Part shown: one piece after another, positions 43,232-51,809 of the stretch
Layout of the letters: each line of letters begins with the position of its first letter
Position numbering within the stretch: the first letter of the stretch is position 1
From: G942493275 sp942493275
Lineage (GTDB): Bacteria; Actinomycetota; Coriobacteriia; Anaerosomatales; PHET01
NCBI GenBank assembly: GCA_942493275.1
Contig: OW818687.1
Coordinates: 2,451,884 to 2,515,883, forward strand
DNA length: 64,000 nucleotides
Direction: 5' to 3'
Program-made: the position numbers and the translations under genes
The notes under the pieces: generated by a model
The model's database searches: none
The model's input: the letters and a program-made list of their open reading frames with translations, nothing else
What the model was told of the DNA's origin: nothing

Positions 43232-44568
43232 TCCTCGTCCCACTCCTCTACTTCGATGTAGGCGACCTCGGGATCGCGTTCGAGCCCGGTGTCGAACTCG
43301 AAATTGCGCTCAAGGATACGGATCTCATCTCCGTCGCGTGCGCCGGCATCGATGAGCGCCTTCTCCACGCCCGCGCGCACCAGGCGCTTCTGGAGGAAGG
43401 CGACGGCCTCCTCGTTGTTCCACTCGGTCTGGATGACCATGCGCTCGATGCCCCGGCCCTCTACCTTGTAGACGTGGCCTCCGAGGTCGACGACGCGATA
43501 CTCCTTGGGCCTGCGAGGCCGGTGCTCGAAGACCTGGTCGTAGGACTCCAGTGCCGCAGCGGCCTCGGTACGTATCTCGAACACGCGCTCGGCTACGGAG
43601 CGGATCATGGCGTCGACACCCTCGCCCGTGACCGCCGAGACCGCAAAGTACGGCCAGCCGTCCTGCTCGGCGCGCTGTCGAAGACGCTCGTCGGCCTCCT
43701 CGACCCCAACGACGTCGGCCTTGTTGCCGACGACGATACGAGGCCTGTCCGCGAGCTCTTCGGCGTGCAGACACAGCTCGCGCTCGATGATCTCGTAGTC
43801 GCTGATGACGTCGCGGGACTCGTAGCTGCCCGTGAGGTCCACCACGTGGATGATGAGCGCGGTGCGCTCGATGTGTCGCAGGAACTCGTGTCCGAGGCCC
43901 TTGCCCTCGCTCGCGCCCTCAATGAGGCCCGGGACGTCGGCCACGACGAAGTTGCGCTCGCCGGCCTTCACGACGCCCAGGTTTGGAACGAGCGTGGTGA
44001 ACGGGTAGTCAGCGATCTTGGGCCTGGCCGCGCTCATTCGCGCGATCAGAGAGGACTTGCCGACACTCGGCATGCCCACGAGGGCGGCATCGGCCAGAAG
44101 CTTCATCTCGAGGTAGATCCAGCGCTCCTCGGCGGGTTCGCCGAGCTCAGCAAAGGACGGCGCGCGGCGCGTCGGCGTCACGAAGTGGATGTTGCCGCGA
44201 CCTCCGTGACCACCCTCGGCGACGACCAGGCGCTGCCCAGGCCGCGTGAGATCGCCGAGAATCTCTCGGCTGCCCTGGTCGCGCACGACGGTTCCCAGCG
44301 GCACCTTGAGCACGAGGTCGGTCCCCCGAGCCCCGTGGAGTCGCGAGCCCTTGCCGTGGACGCCGCGGTCCGCCTTGAAGTGATGCTTGAAACGGTAGTC
44401 GATAAGCGAGGAGAGCGCCGGATCGGCCTCAAGTACGACGTTGCCGCCTCGGCCACCGTCGCCACCGTCAGGACCGCCTTTGGGCACGTGCGCTTCTCGG
44501 CGGAACGACATGCAGCCCGCGCCGCCGTCGCCCGCCTTGACGTGTATGTTTACTTCGTCTGTGAACAC
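43228..44568 (-). CDS. obgE: GTPase ObgE/CgtA
   Basis: Essential GTPase for 50S assembly and stress response. The 446-residue product has the glycine-rich Obg fold (GDGGAGCMSFRREAHVPKGG, GGHGGRGN), the G domain (ALVGMPSVGKSSL, DVPGLIEGA, NKADV) and an OCT C-terminal domain found in Gram-positive Obg proteins (RMVIQTEWNNEEAVAFLQKR). The start is GTG at 44568; AGGAG is about 15 bases away, a long spacing. It follows rplU-rpmA, the canonical order, but after an intervening terminator-like hairpin. Confidence 0.98.
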   Translation of the reverse strand: MFTDEVNIHVKAGDGGAGCMSFRREAHVPKGGPDGGDGGRGGNVVLEADPALSSLIDYRFKHHFKADRGVHGKGSRLHGARGTDLVLKVPLGTVVRDQGSREILGDLTRPGQRLVVAEGGHGGRGNIHFVTPTRRAPSFAELGEPAEERWIYLEMKLLADAALVGMPSVGKSSLIARMSAARPKIADYPFTTLVPNLGVVKAGERNFVVADVPGLIEGASEGKGLGHEFLRHIERTALIIHVVDLTGSYESRDVISDYEIIERELCLHAEELADRPRIVVGNKADVVGVEEADERLRQRAEQDGWPYFAVSAVTGEGVDAMIRSVAERVFEIRTEAAAALESYDQVFEHRPRRPKEYRVVDLGGHVYKVEGRGIERMVIQTEWNNEEAVAFLQKRLVRAGVEKALIDAGARDGDEIRILERNFEFDTGLERDPEVAYIEVEEWDEE

Positions 44569-44619
44569 GCTGTTGTGCCTACTCTCCTGTGAGGCGCTTC
44601 TGCGCCCATGATATGCGAA

Positions 44620-44652
44620 CGAGCCCCCCGCCGGGTGATGGCGGGGGGCTCG
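44620..44652 (-). terminator. Hairpin between rpmA and obgE
   Basis: A perfect 13-bp stem (CGAGCCCCCCGCC / GGCGGGGGGCTCG) with a 7-base loop, 28 bases past the rpmA stop. On the minus strand TTCGCATAT follows, so it probably attenuates rather than fully stops transcription into obgE. Confidence 0.75.
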
Positions 44653-44679
44653 CGACTGTCGAACGGTGCCGTCGGGCCT

Positions 44680-44934
44680 TTAGCCCTCGAGCGGTCGCAC
44701 GTGCACGCGACGCTTGAGGCCGCGCGAGAACTGCACGGTACCCTCAGCGAGAGCGAACAGCGTGTCGTCACCACCACGACCGACGTTGTCGCCGGGGTGG
44801 ATGTGCGTGCCGCGCTGGCGGACGATGATAACGCCCGGAATCACGCGCTCACCATCGAACCGCTTGACGCCAAGGCGCTTAGCCTTGGAATCGCGGCCGT
44901 TCTTTGTTGAGCCGAGACCTTTCTTATGAGCCAT
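44680..44934 (-). CDS. rpmA: Large ribosomal subunit protein bL27
   Basis: Its N-terminus reaches the peptidyl-transferase centre. The 84-residue product begins MAHKKGLGSTKNGRDSKAKR directly, with no Firmicutes-type cleaved leader. It has the conserved GVIIVRQRGTHIHPGDNVG. ATG at 44934, 19 bases after rplU. Confidence 0.98.
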   Translation of the reverse strand: MAHKKGLGSTKNGRDSKAKRLGVKRFDGERVIPGVIIVRQRGTHIHPGDNVGRGGDDTLFALAEGTVQFSRGLKRRVHVRPLEG

Positions 44935-44953
44935 CTCGTAATCCCTGCCTTAC

Positions 44954-45361
44954 CTACGACTCGGCGGTCTCGGCGGCTTCAGCCACCTCAGCGACCGGCT
45001 CTTCGACCTTCTCCGCAGCCTTCTTACGCGGAGCGGCCTTCTTCTTGGCAGCGCCAGCGGCTACGTCGGTGATGCGAACCTTGGTCAGGTTCTGACGGTG
45101 ACCCTTGGTGCGCTTGTAGCCCTTGCGCTTCTTGAACTTGAAGACCATCGCCTTGTCGCCCTTGAAGTGCTCAAGCACCTCAGCGGTAACGGTGGCGGCG
45201 GCCAGCTTGTCCGGGTCGACGGTGATCTCGCCCTCGTCTGCGAGGAAGATCACATCGAACGACACGGTTTCTCCGGGGGCGGCGTCGAGCTTCTCGACCG
45301 AGACGACGTCTCCGGCCGAAACCTTGAGCTGCTTGCCACCCGTAGCAACGACTGCGTACAT
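44954..45361 (-). CDS. rplU: Large ribosomal subunit protein bL21 with C-terminal tail
   Basis: Binds 23S rRNA with L20. Residues 1-102 are standard L21 (MYAVVATGGKQLKV at the start, FKFKKRKGYKRTKGHRQ near the end). Residues about 103-135 form a low-complexity extension, first Lys/Ala-rich and then Glu/Ala-rich. First gene of the rplU-rpmA-obgE unit and preceded by a clear promoter 40 bases upstream. Confidence 0.97.
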   Translation of the reverse strand: MYAVVATGGKQLKVSAGDVVSVEKLDAAPGETVSFDVIFLADEGEITVDPDKLAAATVTAEVLEHFKGDKAMVFKFKKRKGYKRTKGHRQNLTKVRITDVAAGAAKKKAAPRKKAAEKVEEPVAEVAEAAETAES

Positions 45362-45400
45362 CGGGAACCTTTCAATCGCTTCATAAACACGCGAGGGGAT

Positions 45401-45429
45401 ATGCTAACAGGCGCGCTGGACAGCGTCAA
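45401..45429 (-). promoter_or_regulatory. Promoter of rplU
   Basis: On the minus strand TTGACG (45424-45429), a 17-base spacer and TAGCAT (45401-45406), the latter also preceded by TG for an extended -10. The predicted leader is about 33 bases, too short for an L20-type autoregulatory structure. Confidence 0.85.
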
Positions 45430-45487
45430 CGAGTGGTTCCGCAATACAACGGCGCCGGGTGTATCCTACCCAGCCCGGTTGCATGCA

Positions 45488-47002
45488 TCACTCGCCGCCG
45501 CCTGCCCTACCCGTAAAGGGCAGCCTTCCGAGAAGCCCTGTGCGGCCTTCGATCAACACGCGTACGTCCGTCGGCCCGGCCTCGTTGTCGGGGACGATCG
45601 TGACCTGCCGCCCCGTCTCGGCCTTCAGGGACGCAGCCACGTTGAGGCCCGGCTCCGTGACCAGCCTGAACGTCTCGGGGTTGAGTCCGAACAGGTACGC
45701 GTCGCTCCTGCCGGTCCTGAGCACCTCTCGCATCTTGCGCTCGACGGTGATGCGCCGGGTCTGTCGCGACACGACCCTGCCTTCGCCGTCGCAGTGCGGA
45801 CAGCGCTCGGTCAGGACGCCGTAGAGTCCGTCGGTGACGTTCTTACGCGTGATCTCCACCAGACCCAGCCGCGATATGTCGCTCATCCGGGTCTTGGTGC
45901 GATCCCGGTCTAGCGCGGTCGAGAGCCGCTGCAGCACGGCGTTGCGGTTTCCCTGCTCGGCCATGTCGATGAAGTCGATCACGACGATGCCGCCGATGTC
46001 TCTCAACCGGAGCTGGCGGACCACCTCGGTTGCCGCCTCGAGGTTGGTCTGCAGGATCGTCTCCTCGAGATTGCGCTTGCCCACGAACCGGCCGGTGTTC
46101 ACGTCGATCGCCGTGAGGGCCTCGGTCTTGTCGATGGTGAGGTAACCGCCGCTGGGAAGCGTCACAGTGCGCGCGAGCGCCGTATCGATGGTCGCCTGCA
46201 GGTGGTAGTCCTCGAACAACGACGTGCGGTCCTTGTGCAGCTGTACGCGCTTGGCGAGTTGAGGCGATGTCTTTTTGAGGAACGACACAACCTTCTCGTA
46301 CGTGGGCTTGTCGTCGATCACCATGCGCTTGAAGTCGTCCGAGAACACGTCGCGAACGAATCTGAGCGCCAGGTCCATCTCGGTGTAGATGACCTCAGGG
46401 GCCAACGCCTCGGTGGACTGGTGATTGACGCGCTTCCACAGCCGCATCAGGAACTCGAAGTCGCTCACGAGATCCTTCTCCGAGACGCCCTGGGCGACGG
46501 TACGCACGATCACGCCGGTCTTGGCGGGGATGTGCTTGTCTACGATCGCGTGGAGCCGGTCGCGCTCCTCGTCGGGCAGCTTGCGCGACACACCGACGAA
46601 GTCCGAGAACGGCATGAGCACGAGAAAGCGTCCCGGAAGCGAGATCTCGGTGGTCACGCGGGCGCCCTTGGTGCCCATGGGATCCTTGACCACCTGAACC
46701 ATGATCTGCTGACCCGGCTTGAGCAGCGCCGAAATCTCTCGCTTCGGCATGTTCTCGACGCCCTCGGCCGACACGATCTCGTCGACGTAGAGGAATGCGT
46801 TCTTCTCGAGCCCGATGTCGACGAACGCCGCCTGCATACCCGGCAAGACATCAGACACCTTGCCGAGGTAGACGTTGCCCACCACACTGCGCTTGGATCG
46901 CTCTATGTAGAGCTCGACGAGCTGCGCGTCCTCGAGAAGTGCGACGCGCGTCTCATTCTTGTCGTGCGAGATCAACATCTCGCGGGCCACTTCGCCCACC
47001 AC
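45488..47002 (-). CDS. rng: Ribonuclease E/G family endoribonuclease (RNase G-like)
   Basis: Single-strand-specific endoribonuclease for rRNA processing and mRNA decay. The product (about 504 residues) has an S1 domain (GNVYLGKVSDVLPGMQAAFV), an RNase H-like/DNase I-like core, metal ligands in AIDVNTG and IDFIDM (equivalents of D303 and D346 in RNase E), and the zinc-link CPHCDGEG. It lacks the long C-terminal scaffold of RNase E. I chose GTG at 47002 with GGGAGG five bases upstream. GTG at 47020 would give a four-base overlap with the previous gene but no ribosome site. Confidence 0.95.
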   Translation of the reverse strand: MVGEVAREMLISHDKNETRVALLEDAQLVELYIERSKRSVVGNVYLGKVSDVLPGMQAAFVDIGLEKNAFLYVDEIVSAEGVENMPKREISALLKPGQQIMVQVVKDPMGTKGARVTTEISLPGRFLVLMPFSDFVGVSRKLPDEERDRLHAIVDKHIPAKTGVIVRTVAQGVSEKDLVSDFEFLMRLWKRVNHQSTEALAPEVIYTEMDLALRFVRDVFSDDFKRMVIDDKPTYEKVVSFLKKTSPQLAKRVQLHKDRTSLFEDYHLQATIDTALARTVTLPSGGYLTIDKTEALTAIDVNTGRFVGKRNLEETILQTNLEAATEVVRQLRLRDIGGIVVIDFIDMAEQGNRNAVLQRLSTALDRDRTKTRMSDISRLGLVEITRKNVTDGLYGVLTERCPHCDGEGRVVSRQTRRITVERKMREVLRTGRSDAYLFGLNPETFRLVTEPGLNVAASLKAETGRQVTIVPDNEAGPTDVRVLIEGRTGLLGRLPFTGRAGGGE

Positions 47003-47016
47003 CCGGTCCTCCCGTC

Positions 47017-47706
47017 TCACACGGGACGCGACCAGACCCCCTCACCATCATCGATGAGAATGTCGAGGCGCGTCGTGCTGACGGCGGTCGGCTCGATATC
47101 GGCCTGCTTCAGGGCGGCTCGAATGAACAGCTCAGGTCGCAGCGACCCCTCAGGGCCCATGCGCACCACGAGATCGATACTCGCGGTCTTCCCGGTGACG
47201 CTGACACGCGGATCCTTCGGGATGCTGCGCGTCAGGTCGTAAACCTTGGCCTTGCCTTTGTGCTGCAGTTCGAGCGTGCCATGTTTCAGGACGCCATCAA
47301 GCGCCGCCTGAATCGCCTCCGCGCTCAGCTCCTCTCCCGTCAAGTCCACCCGGTACTGTGCGATCGTGAGCGCCGCGGTGAGCGACGGTTCCCGATCCCC
47401 CACGTAGCGTGCCTCGAGGGGCGCGAGCCCCCCGGGCGTCACTGCGGCGAGGCGTTCAACTGCCTCCTCCGCCTTAGTGTAGCGCGTAAGCCACACGTCG
47501 TAATACTCATGCTCGCCCGCGGTCCCCACCGGCAACGCGGGACCGAACGCGATCTTCATGTGCGGGCTGAACCCCTGCGTCACTGCGTACGGAAGACTCG
47601 CACGCCTGATGGAGCGCTCGATCGTATGCAGCACCTCAAGGTGCGAGAGCCAGCGAAGACGTTCGACTTTGCCGTAGCGGACCCTGAGCCTGAACTCCCC
47701 GTTCAC
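47017..47706 (-). CDS. Radical-SAM-linked DUF2344 protein (TIGR03936)
   Basis: A 229-residue protein of the family that is almost always encoded beside, or fused to, the TIGR03960 radical SAM protein. It contains the family signature RLRWLSHLEVLHTIERSIRR and QGFSPHMKIAFGPALPVG. GTG at 47706 overlaps the upstream radical SAM gene by four bases. Function is unknown; its invariant position before RNase G and rplU suggests a role in RNA or ribosome modification, which is inference. Confidence 0.92.
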   Translation of the reverse strand: MNGEFRLRVRYGKVERLRWLSHLEVLHTIERSIRRASLPYAVTQGFSPHMKIAFGPALPVGTAGEHEYYDVWLTRYTKAEEAVERLAAVTPGGLAPLEARYVGDREPSLTAALTIAQYRVDLTGEELSAEAIQAALDGVLKHGTLELQHKGKAKVYDLTRSIPKDPRVSVTGKTASIDLVVRMGPEGSLRPELFIRAALKQADIEPTAVSTTRLDILIDDGEGVWSRPV

Positions 47707-49565
47707 GAGCGCTCACCGCCCAGAATCACGTCGACGCCGAGAACGTCACAGGCGTCACATCCCGTGCACCCGCCGAAACTGCAGTCCGGCGTGGTCTTGC
47801 CAAGCACCGCCCTCTCGCGCTCGCGCAGCAGGTATGCCGATGAGACACCGCTTGAGATGTGGTCCCACGGAAGCGGAGCTCCCACAGTGCGCTCGACGTT
47901 CGCGATGGCTGCCGGGTCCACGCCCGTCTCGGCGAAAGCCTCGGTCCAGCGGCTGAGCGCGAAGTGCTCGGTCCACGCCTCGAACCTCGCGCCCTTGCGC
48001 CACGCGGCTTCGATCACCGGCGCGATCTCCCGGCCGCCGCGCGCCATGACGCCCTCGAGGAACGAGACGTTGGAGTCGTGACACGACAGGTCGACGCCCT
48101 TCCTCGGCATGGCGGCGCGCAAGATCTCCTGGCGCCGCCTTACCTCGTCGCGCGTGATCTGCGGCTCCCACTGGAATGGCGTGCATGCCTTGGGCACGAA
48201 CGTGGATACCGAGACGCCCACACGCACCGAGCCGCGAGCGGCCGGCGGGGTCGCGGCCTTCGCCTCGGCAAGGACACGGGCTACGAGTTCGCCGATACCC
48301 TTGACGTCCTCGTCGGTCTCGGTGGGAAGGCCGATCATGAAGTACAGCTTCACGCGACGCCATCCGGCCTCGAACGCGGTCTGGATCGTCGCGATGAGTT
48401 CCTCTTCGCTGACGTTCTTGTTGATGACGTCGCGGAGGCGCTGCGTGCCGGCCTCCGGTGCGAACGTGAGTCCCGTCTTCTTCCCCGCCGAGATCATGCG
48501 CGCCATCTTCACGCTGAACGCGTCGACACGAAGGCTCGGCAGCGATATCGAGATGCCGGTGCCCTCCAGGCGCCGGGACAGCCTCCTGAGGACCTCTTCG
48601 AGCTGGCTGTGGTCGGCGGTCGACAGTGAGGTCAGCGAGACCTCGTCGTAGCCGGTGGACTCGAGTCCGGCGAGCGCGTCGCGCACGATGTCGTCAGCCG
48701 TGCGCTCCCGAACGGGGCGGTACACCATTCCCGCCTGGCAGAAGCGACAGCCGCGCGTGCAGCCGCGCAAGACTTCGAGCGTGAACCGATCGTGCACGAC
48801 GTCCATGAACGGCACCAGCGGGCACACCGGCGGCCTGACCGAGCCGAGATCACTCAGCACGCGCTTGAGCACCGGCGTCGGTGCACCCTCATCCGCGGCG
48901 ACACCCATCAGGGCGCCGTCCTCGGCGAGTTCGGGCGTGTAGAGGGACGGAACGTAGACGCCCGAGATCGCGGACAGACGCTTGAGTACGGCCTCGCGAG
49001 AAATCCCTTCGGCGGCAGCCTCGCGATGCGCAGCGACGATCTCGAGCACCGCCTCCTCACCCTCGCCGATAAGGACTGCGTCGAAGAACGGCGCGAACGG
49101 CTCAGGGTTGTAGACGCAGGGTCCTCCGCCTATGACGAGCGGGTCGCCCTGACCGCGGTCACTCGCGTACAGCGGCACACCGGAAAGATCGAGCGTCTCG
49201 ACGATGTTGCTGTACGTGAGTTCGTAAGGAACCGTGATTCCGATGAGGTCGAATGATGAAAGCGCCGTGCACGACTCGAGCGCGAAGAGCGGGATACTCT
49301 CGGCGCGCATGAGGTCCGCGAGGTCGACCCACGGTAGGTAGGCGCGCTCAGCCGCGACGCCCTCGACGCCATTAAGGCGCTCGTAGAGGATGCCGATCGC
49401 CTGGTTCGCCTGGCCGATTTCGTAGGCGTCCGGGTAGACGAGCGCGACGCGATAGTCGGCGTCGTCGACGTGACGCGCGCCGTACTCACTGTTGATGTAG
49501 CGTGCGGGCCTTTCGATGCGAGCGAGCAGTGGCTCGAGCCGCGGCCACAGGCTCGCAGCCGTCAC
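47703..49565 (-). CDS. B12-binding-like radical SAM protein (TIGR03960)
   Basis: A 620-residue radical SAM enzyme of unknown substrate. The N-terminal part resembles a cobalamin-binding fold. The SAM cluster is RGCTRGCRFCQAG (CX3CX2C) near residue 270, followed by SLPSLRVDAFS and TFAPEAGTQRLRDVINKN. The C-terminus has a cysteine-rich tail (CSFGGCTGCDAC) that may hold a second cluster. GTG at 49565 overlaps the DUF697 gene stop by four bases, and its own stop overlaps the DUF2344 partner in the same way. Confidence 0.93.
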   Translation of the reverse strand: MTAASLWPRLEPLLARIERPARYINSEYGARHVDDADYRVALVYPDAYEIGQANQAIGILYERLNGVEGVAAERAYLPWVDLADLMRAESIPLFALESCTALSSFDLIGITVPYELTYSNIVETLDLSGVPLYASDRGQGDPLVIGGGPCVYNPEPFAPFFDAVLIGEGEEAVLEIVAAHREAAAEGISREAVLKRLSAISGVYVPSLYTPELAEDGALMGVAADEGAPTPVLKRVLSDLGSVRPPVCPLVPFMDVVHDRFTLEVLRGCTRGCRFCQAGMVYRPVRERTADDIVRDALAGLESTGYDEVSLTSLSTADHSQLEEVLRRLSRRLEGTGISISLPSLRVDAFSVKMARMISAGKKTGLTFAPEAGTQRLRDVINKNVSEEELIATIQTAFEAGWRRVKLYFMIGLPTETDEDVKGIGELVARVLAEAKAATPPAARGSVRVGVSVSTFVPKACTPFQWEPQITRDEVRRRQEILRAAMPRKGVDLSCHDSNVSFLEGVMARGGREIAPVIEAAWRKGARFEAWTEHFALSRWTEAFAETGVDPAAIANVERTVGAPLPWDHISSGVSSAYLLRERERAVLGKTTPDCSFGGCTGCDACDVLGVDVILGGERS

Positions 49566-50578
49566 CTGTCCCCCGCTTCTGCAGGCGGTTCGGCCACAGG
49601 CAGTTCATAACCGCCCGGCGCACTCAGCTGTTCGACGACCTCGGTCGGAGCAGTCTCCACCCACGCATGCGCCTCGATGACCTCGCGCTGGCCGCGACCG
49701 CGATTGCGAGCGGCATCGACGACCTTGTCGCGCGCCTCTCGCACCTTCTCCGCGAGGCCGGACATGTCGCCCCCTGACTCAAAATACTCGAGAGCCGCAT
49801 AGCCCATGGCGAGCGTGCCACTGTAGCCGATACCGGCTTTGATGGCCCATCCGAATCCGGGGACGAGACCGATTGCCTGCCGGGCGACCGCGCGCATCGC
49901 GAAGCCGCCTCCCACGACGGCGGCGAGCTCGCGCACGCGCTCCTTGCCAAGCGCCTCACCGTAAGCAGCGGCGATCTGCAGGAGCATCTTGGCCTGGTTG
50001 GCGGTCATGAGCGGCATGTCGGCGCCCGGAATGATCATCACGCCACCGATGACCGCATTCTGGAAAGCCGTGTTCTTGATGGCCTCCTCGGCCATGGCGC
50101 GCCGCATGAAGGCGAAGTTGGTCGCAAGTGCCAACCGCTTGCCGGTGAGCCGATCGACCAGCCACCGGCCGAGGCCGTCGACCAAGTCCGCCGGATCATC
50201 GGCCACGATCGTATCCAGGATCGGGTGATCGAGGCGACGAGCGGCGCTGTCTCGATCCTCACCGTAGACGACCAGCACCGTCGGCACAAAGTGATCGCGC
50301 GAACGCGCCAGAGTCGCCGCGACGGTGTTGGACGGGCCAGCGAGCGCGATGATCGCGTCCGCACTGTCGTCGACGACCATCACGTCCCCGGGGACTGCGG
50401 CTTCGACGTGCAGCCGCGCGTTGCCGGTCTGGGGACGCAGGGCGTCCCGGAGGGCTTCCACGGCCACATCCGGCGCCTCGGCGTCGATGATGACCGCGAT
50501 GCGGACAGGCCGCTCGCGCTCCTGCGACAGCTTGGCGCCTGAGTTGATCACATCTCTGATGTCCAGCGGAAGCGCCAT
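49562..50578 (-). CDS. DUF697/YcjF-like protein with degenerate N-terminal domain
   Basis: The C-terminal region (about 170-275) matches DUF697: NAVIGGVMIIPGADMPLMTA, AAAYGEALGKERVRELAAVV, GFAMRAVARQAIGLVPGFGW and LAMGYAALEYF. In many relatives DUF697 follows a GTPase domain. Here residues 25-160 form an alpha/beta domain (RIAVIIDAEAPD, IIALAGPSNT, TVLVVYGEDRD) with no visible P-loop, so nucleotide hydrolysis is unlikely. Hydrophobic stretches suggest membrane association. It lies between rodA (10-base gap) and the radical SAM gene (four-base overlap). Function unknown. Confidence 0.8.
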   Translation of the reverse strand: MALPLDIRDVINSGAKLSQERERPVRIAVIIDAEAPDVAVEALRDALRPQTGNARLHVEAAVPGDVMVVDDSADAIIALAGPSNTVAATLARSRDHFVPTVLVVYGEDRDSAARRLDHPILDTIVADDPADLVDGLGRWLVDRLTGKRLALATNFAFMRRAMAEEAIKNTAFQNAVIGGVMIIPGADMPLMTANQAKMLLQIAAAYGEALGKERVRELAAVVGGGFAMRAVARQAIGLVPGFGWAIKAGIGYSGTLAMGYAALEYFESGGDMSGLAEKVREARDKVVDAARNRGRGQREVIEAHAWVETAPTEVVEQLSAPGGYELPVAEPPAEAGDR

Positions 50579-50587
50579 GGTCTCCCC

Positions 50588-51802
50588 TTAAACGAAGCGT
50601 CGAGTCCACACAGATAGGAGCATACCCGTGGCCATGAGGTTCGTGATCATCGACGACGAGCCAAAGCTCATGAAAGGCAGCGGGATGCCCGTGATGGGCA
50701 TCAGACCGATGGTCATACCCACGTTCTCAAGAATCTGGAACGTCCACATGCTGATGATGCCGACGACGATCAGCGCGCCAAAGAGGTCACGCGACGAAGC
50801 CGATATCTCGAGGGCGGTCGTGAGCAGGATCAGGTACAGGCCGAGCAGCACGACCGCGCCAACGAAGCCGAGCTCCTCGCCAAGGACGCTGAAGATGAAG
50901 TCGGTGTGTCTCTCGGGCAGGAAGTTCAGGTTGCCCTGCGTTCCGGAACCGAGACCCTTGCCGGTGAGCTCGCCCGAGCCGATCGCGATCTTGGACTGCT
51001 CGAGGTTGTAGCCGGCGCCTCGCGGGTCCACGGACGGGTCGATGAACACCATGAGCCGATTCATCTGGTAGCGCTTGATGAGCACGCTGGTGTCGTCCAC
51101 GTTGTCGATGGCTTCTTGCGACCCCGACTCGACGGCGGCGATGTAGGCCGGGTCGTACGGACCTCGGTCGAGCATCCGATTGAGCAGAGTGTTCGCGCCG
51201 AACAGCGAGCTCACCAGCAGAACGCCGCTCACGATGAGCACCACGAACCAGCGACCCTTGAGCCCGCCCATCAGCAACATGCCCATCGTGATGGCCGCGA
51301 ACACCAAGGCGGTGCCGAGGTCACCGACGATCACGACAAGACCGGTCGGAATCGCAGCGATGCCGAGAATCCTCGCGAGATCACGACCGGACTCGATTCG
51401 ACCCTTGTAGCCCGCGATGATCGCCGCGAGCACGACCACGAAGATCAGTTTCGCCGGCTCGGAGGGCTGCATGAGGCGAATGCCCGCGATCTCCAGCCAC
51501 AGCTGCGCGCCCTTCGCGGACGCGCCCAGACCCGGAACCATCGGCGAGATGATCAGGAACGCGTCGAACACGAGCAGCGGCCCGACCCAGCCCTGCAACT
51601 TGCGATAGTCGAACGCCCAGGCGACCAAGAGCGGAATCATGCCCAGCGCGATGCCGAACAGATGTCGCCTGAACATCGCAGGTCCTGCGTCCATACCGGA
51701 GACGGCGGAGTTCACCATGACCGCTCCGAGCGCGGCCAAGAGGGTGACCGCCGCTATAAGGACCGGGTTGAATGCCCTGATGGCGATGCTGCGTTCGTTC
51801 AC
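50588..51802 (-). CDS. rodA: Peptidoglycan polymerase RodA
   Basis: SEDS-family glycosyltransferase that polymerises lipid II during elongation with PBP2. The 404-residue product has about ten membrane spans, GASAKGAQLWLEIAGIRLMQPSEPAK early and the long extracellular loop. SEDS motifs GTQGNLNFLPERHTDFIFSV and GIPLPFMSFGSSSMITN follow. GTG at 51802 lies seven bases after the mrdA stop; the ribosome site is weak, consistent with coupling. An upstream open extension (to 51907) is inside mrdA and not homologous. Confidence 0.96.
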   Translation of the reverse strand: MNERSIAIRAFNPVLIAAVTLLAALGAVMVNSAVSGMDAGPAMFRRHLFGIALGMIPLLVAWAFDYRKLQGWVGPLLVFDAFLIISPMVPGLGASAKGAQLWLEIAGIRLMQPSEPAKLIFVVVLAAIIAGYKGRIESGRDLARILGIAAIPTGLVVIVGDLGTALVFAAITMGMLLMGGLKGRWFVVLIVSGVLLVSSLFGANTLLNRMLDRGPYDPAYIAAVESGSQEAIDNVDDTSVLIKRYQMNRLMVFIDPSVDPRGAGYNLEQSKIAIGSGELTGKGLGSGTQGNLNFLPERHTDFIFSVLGEELGFVGAVVLLGLYLILLTTALEISASSRDLFGALIVVGIISMWTFQILENVGMTIGLMPITGIPLPFMSFGSSSMITNLMATGMLLSVWTRRFV

Positions 51803-51809
51803 CGGCGCA

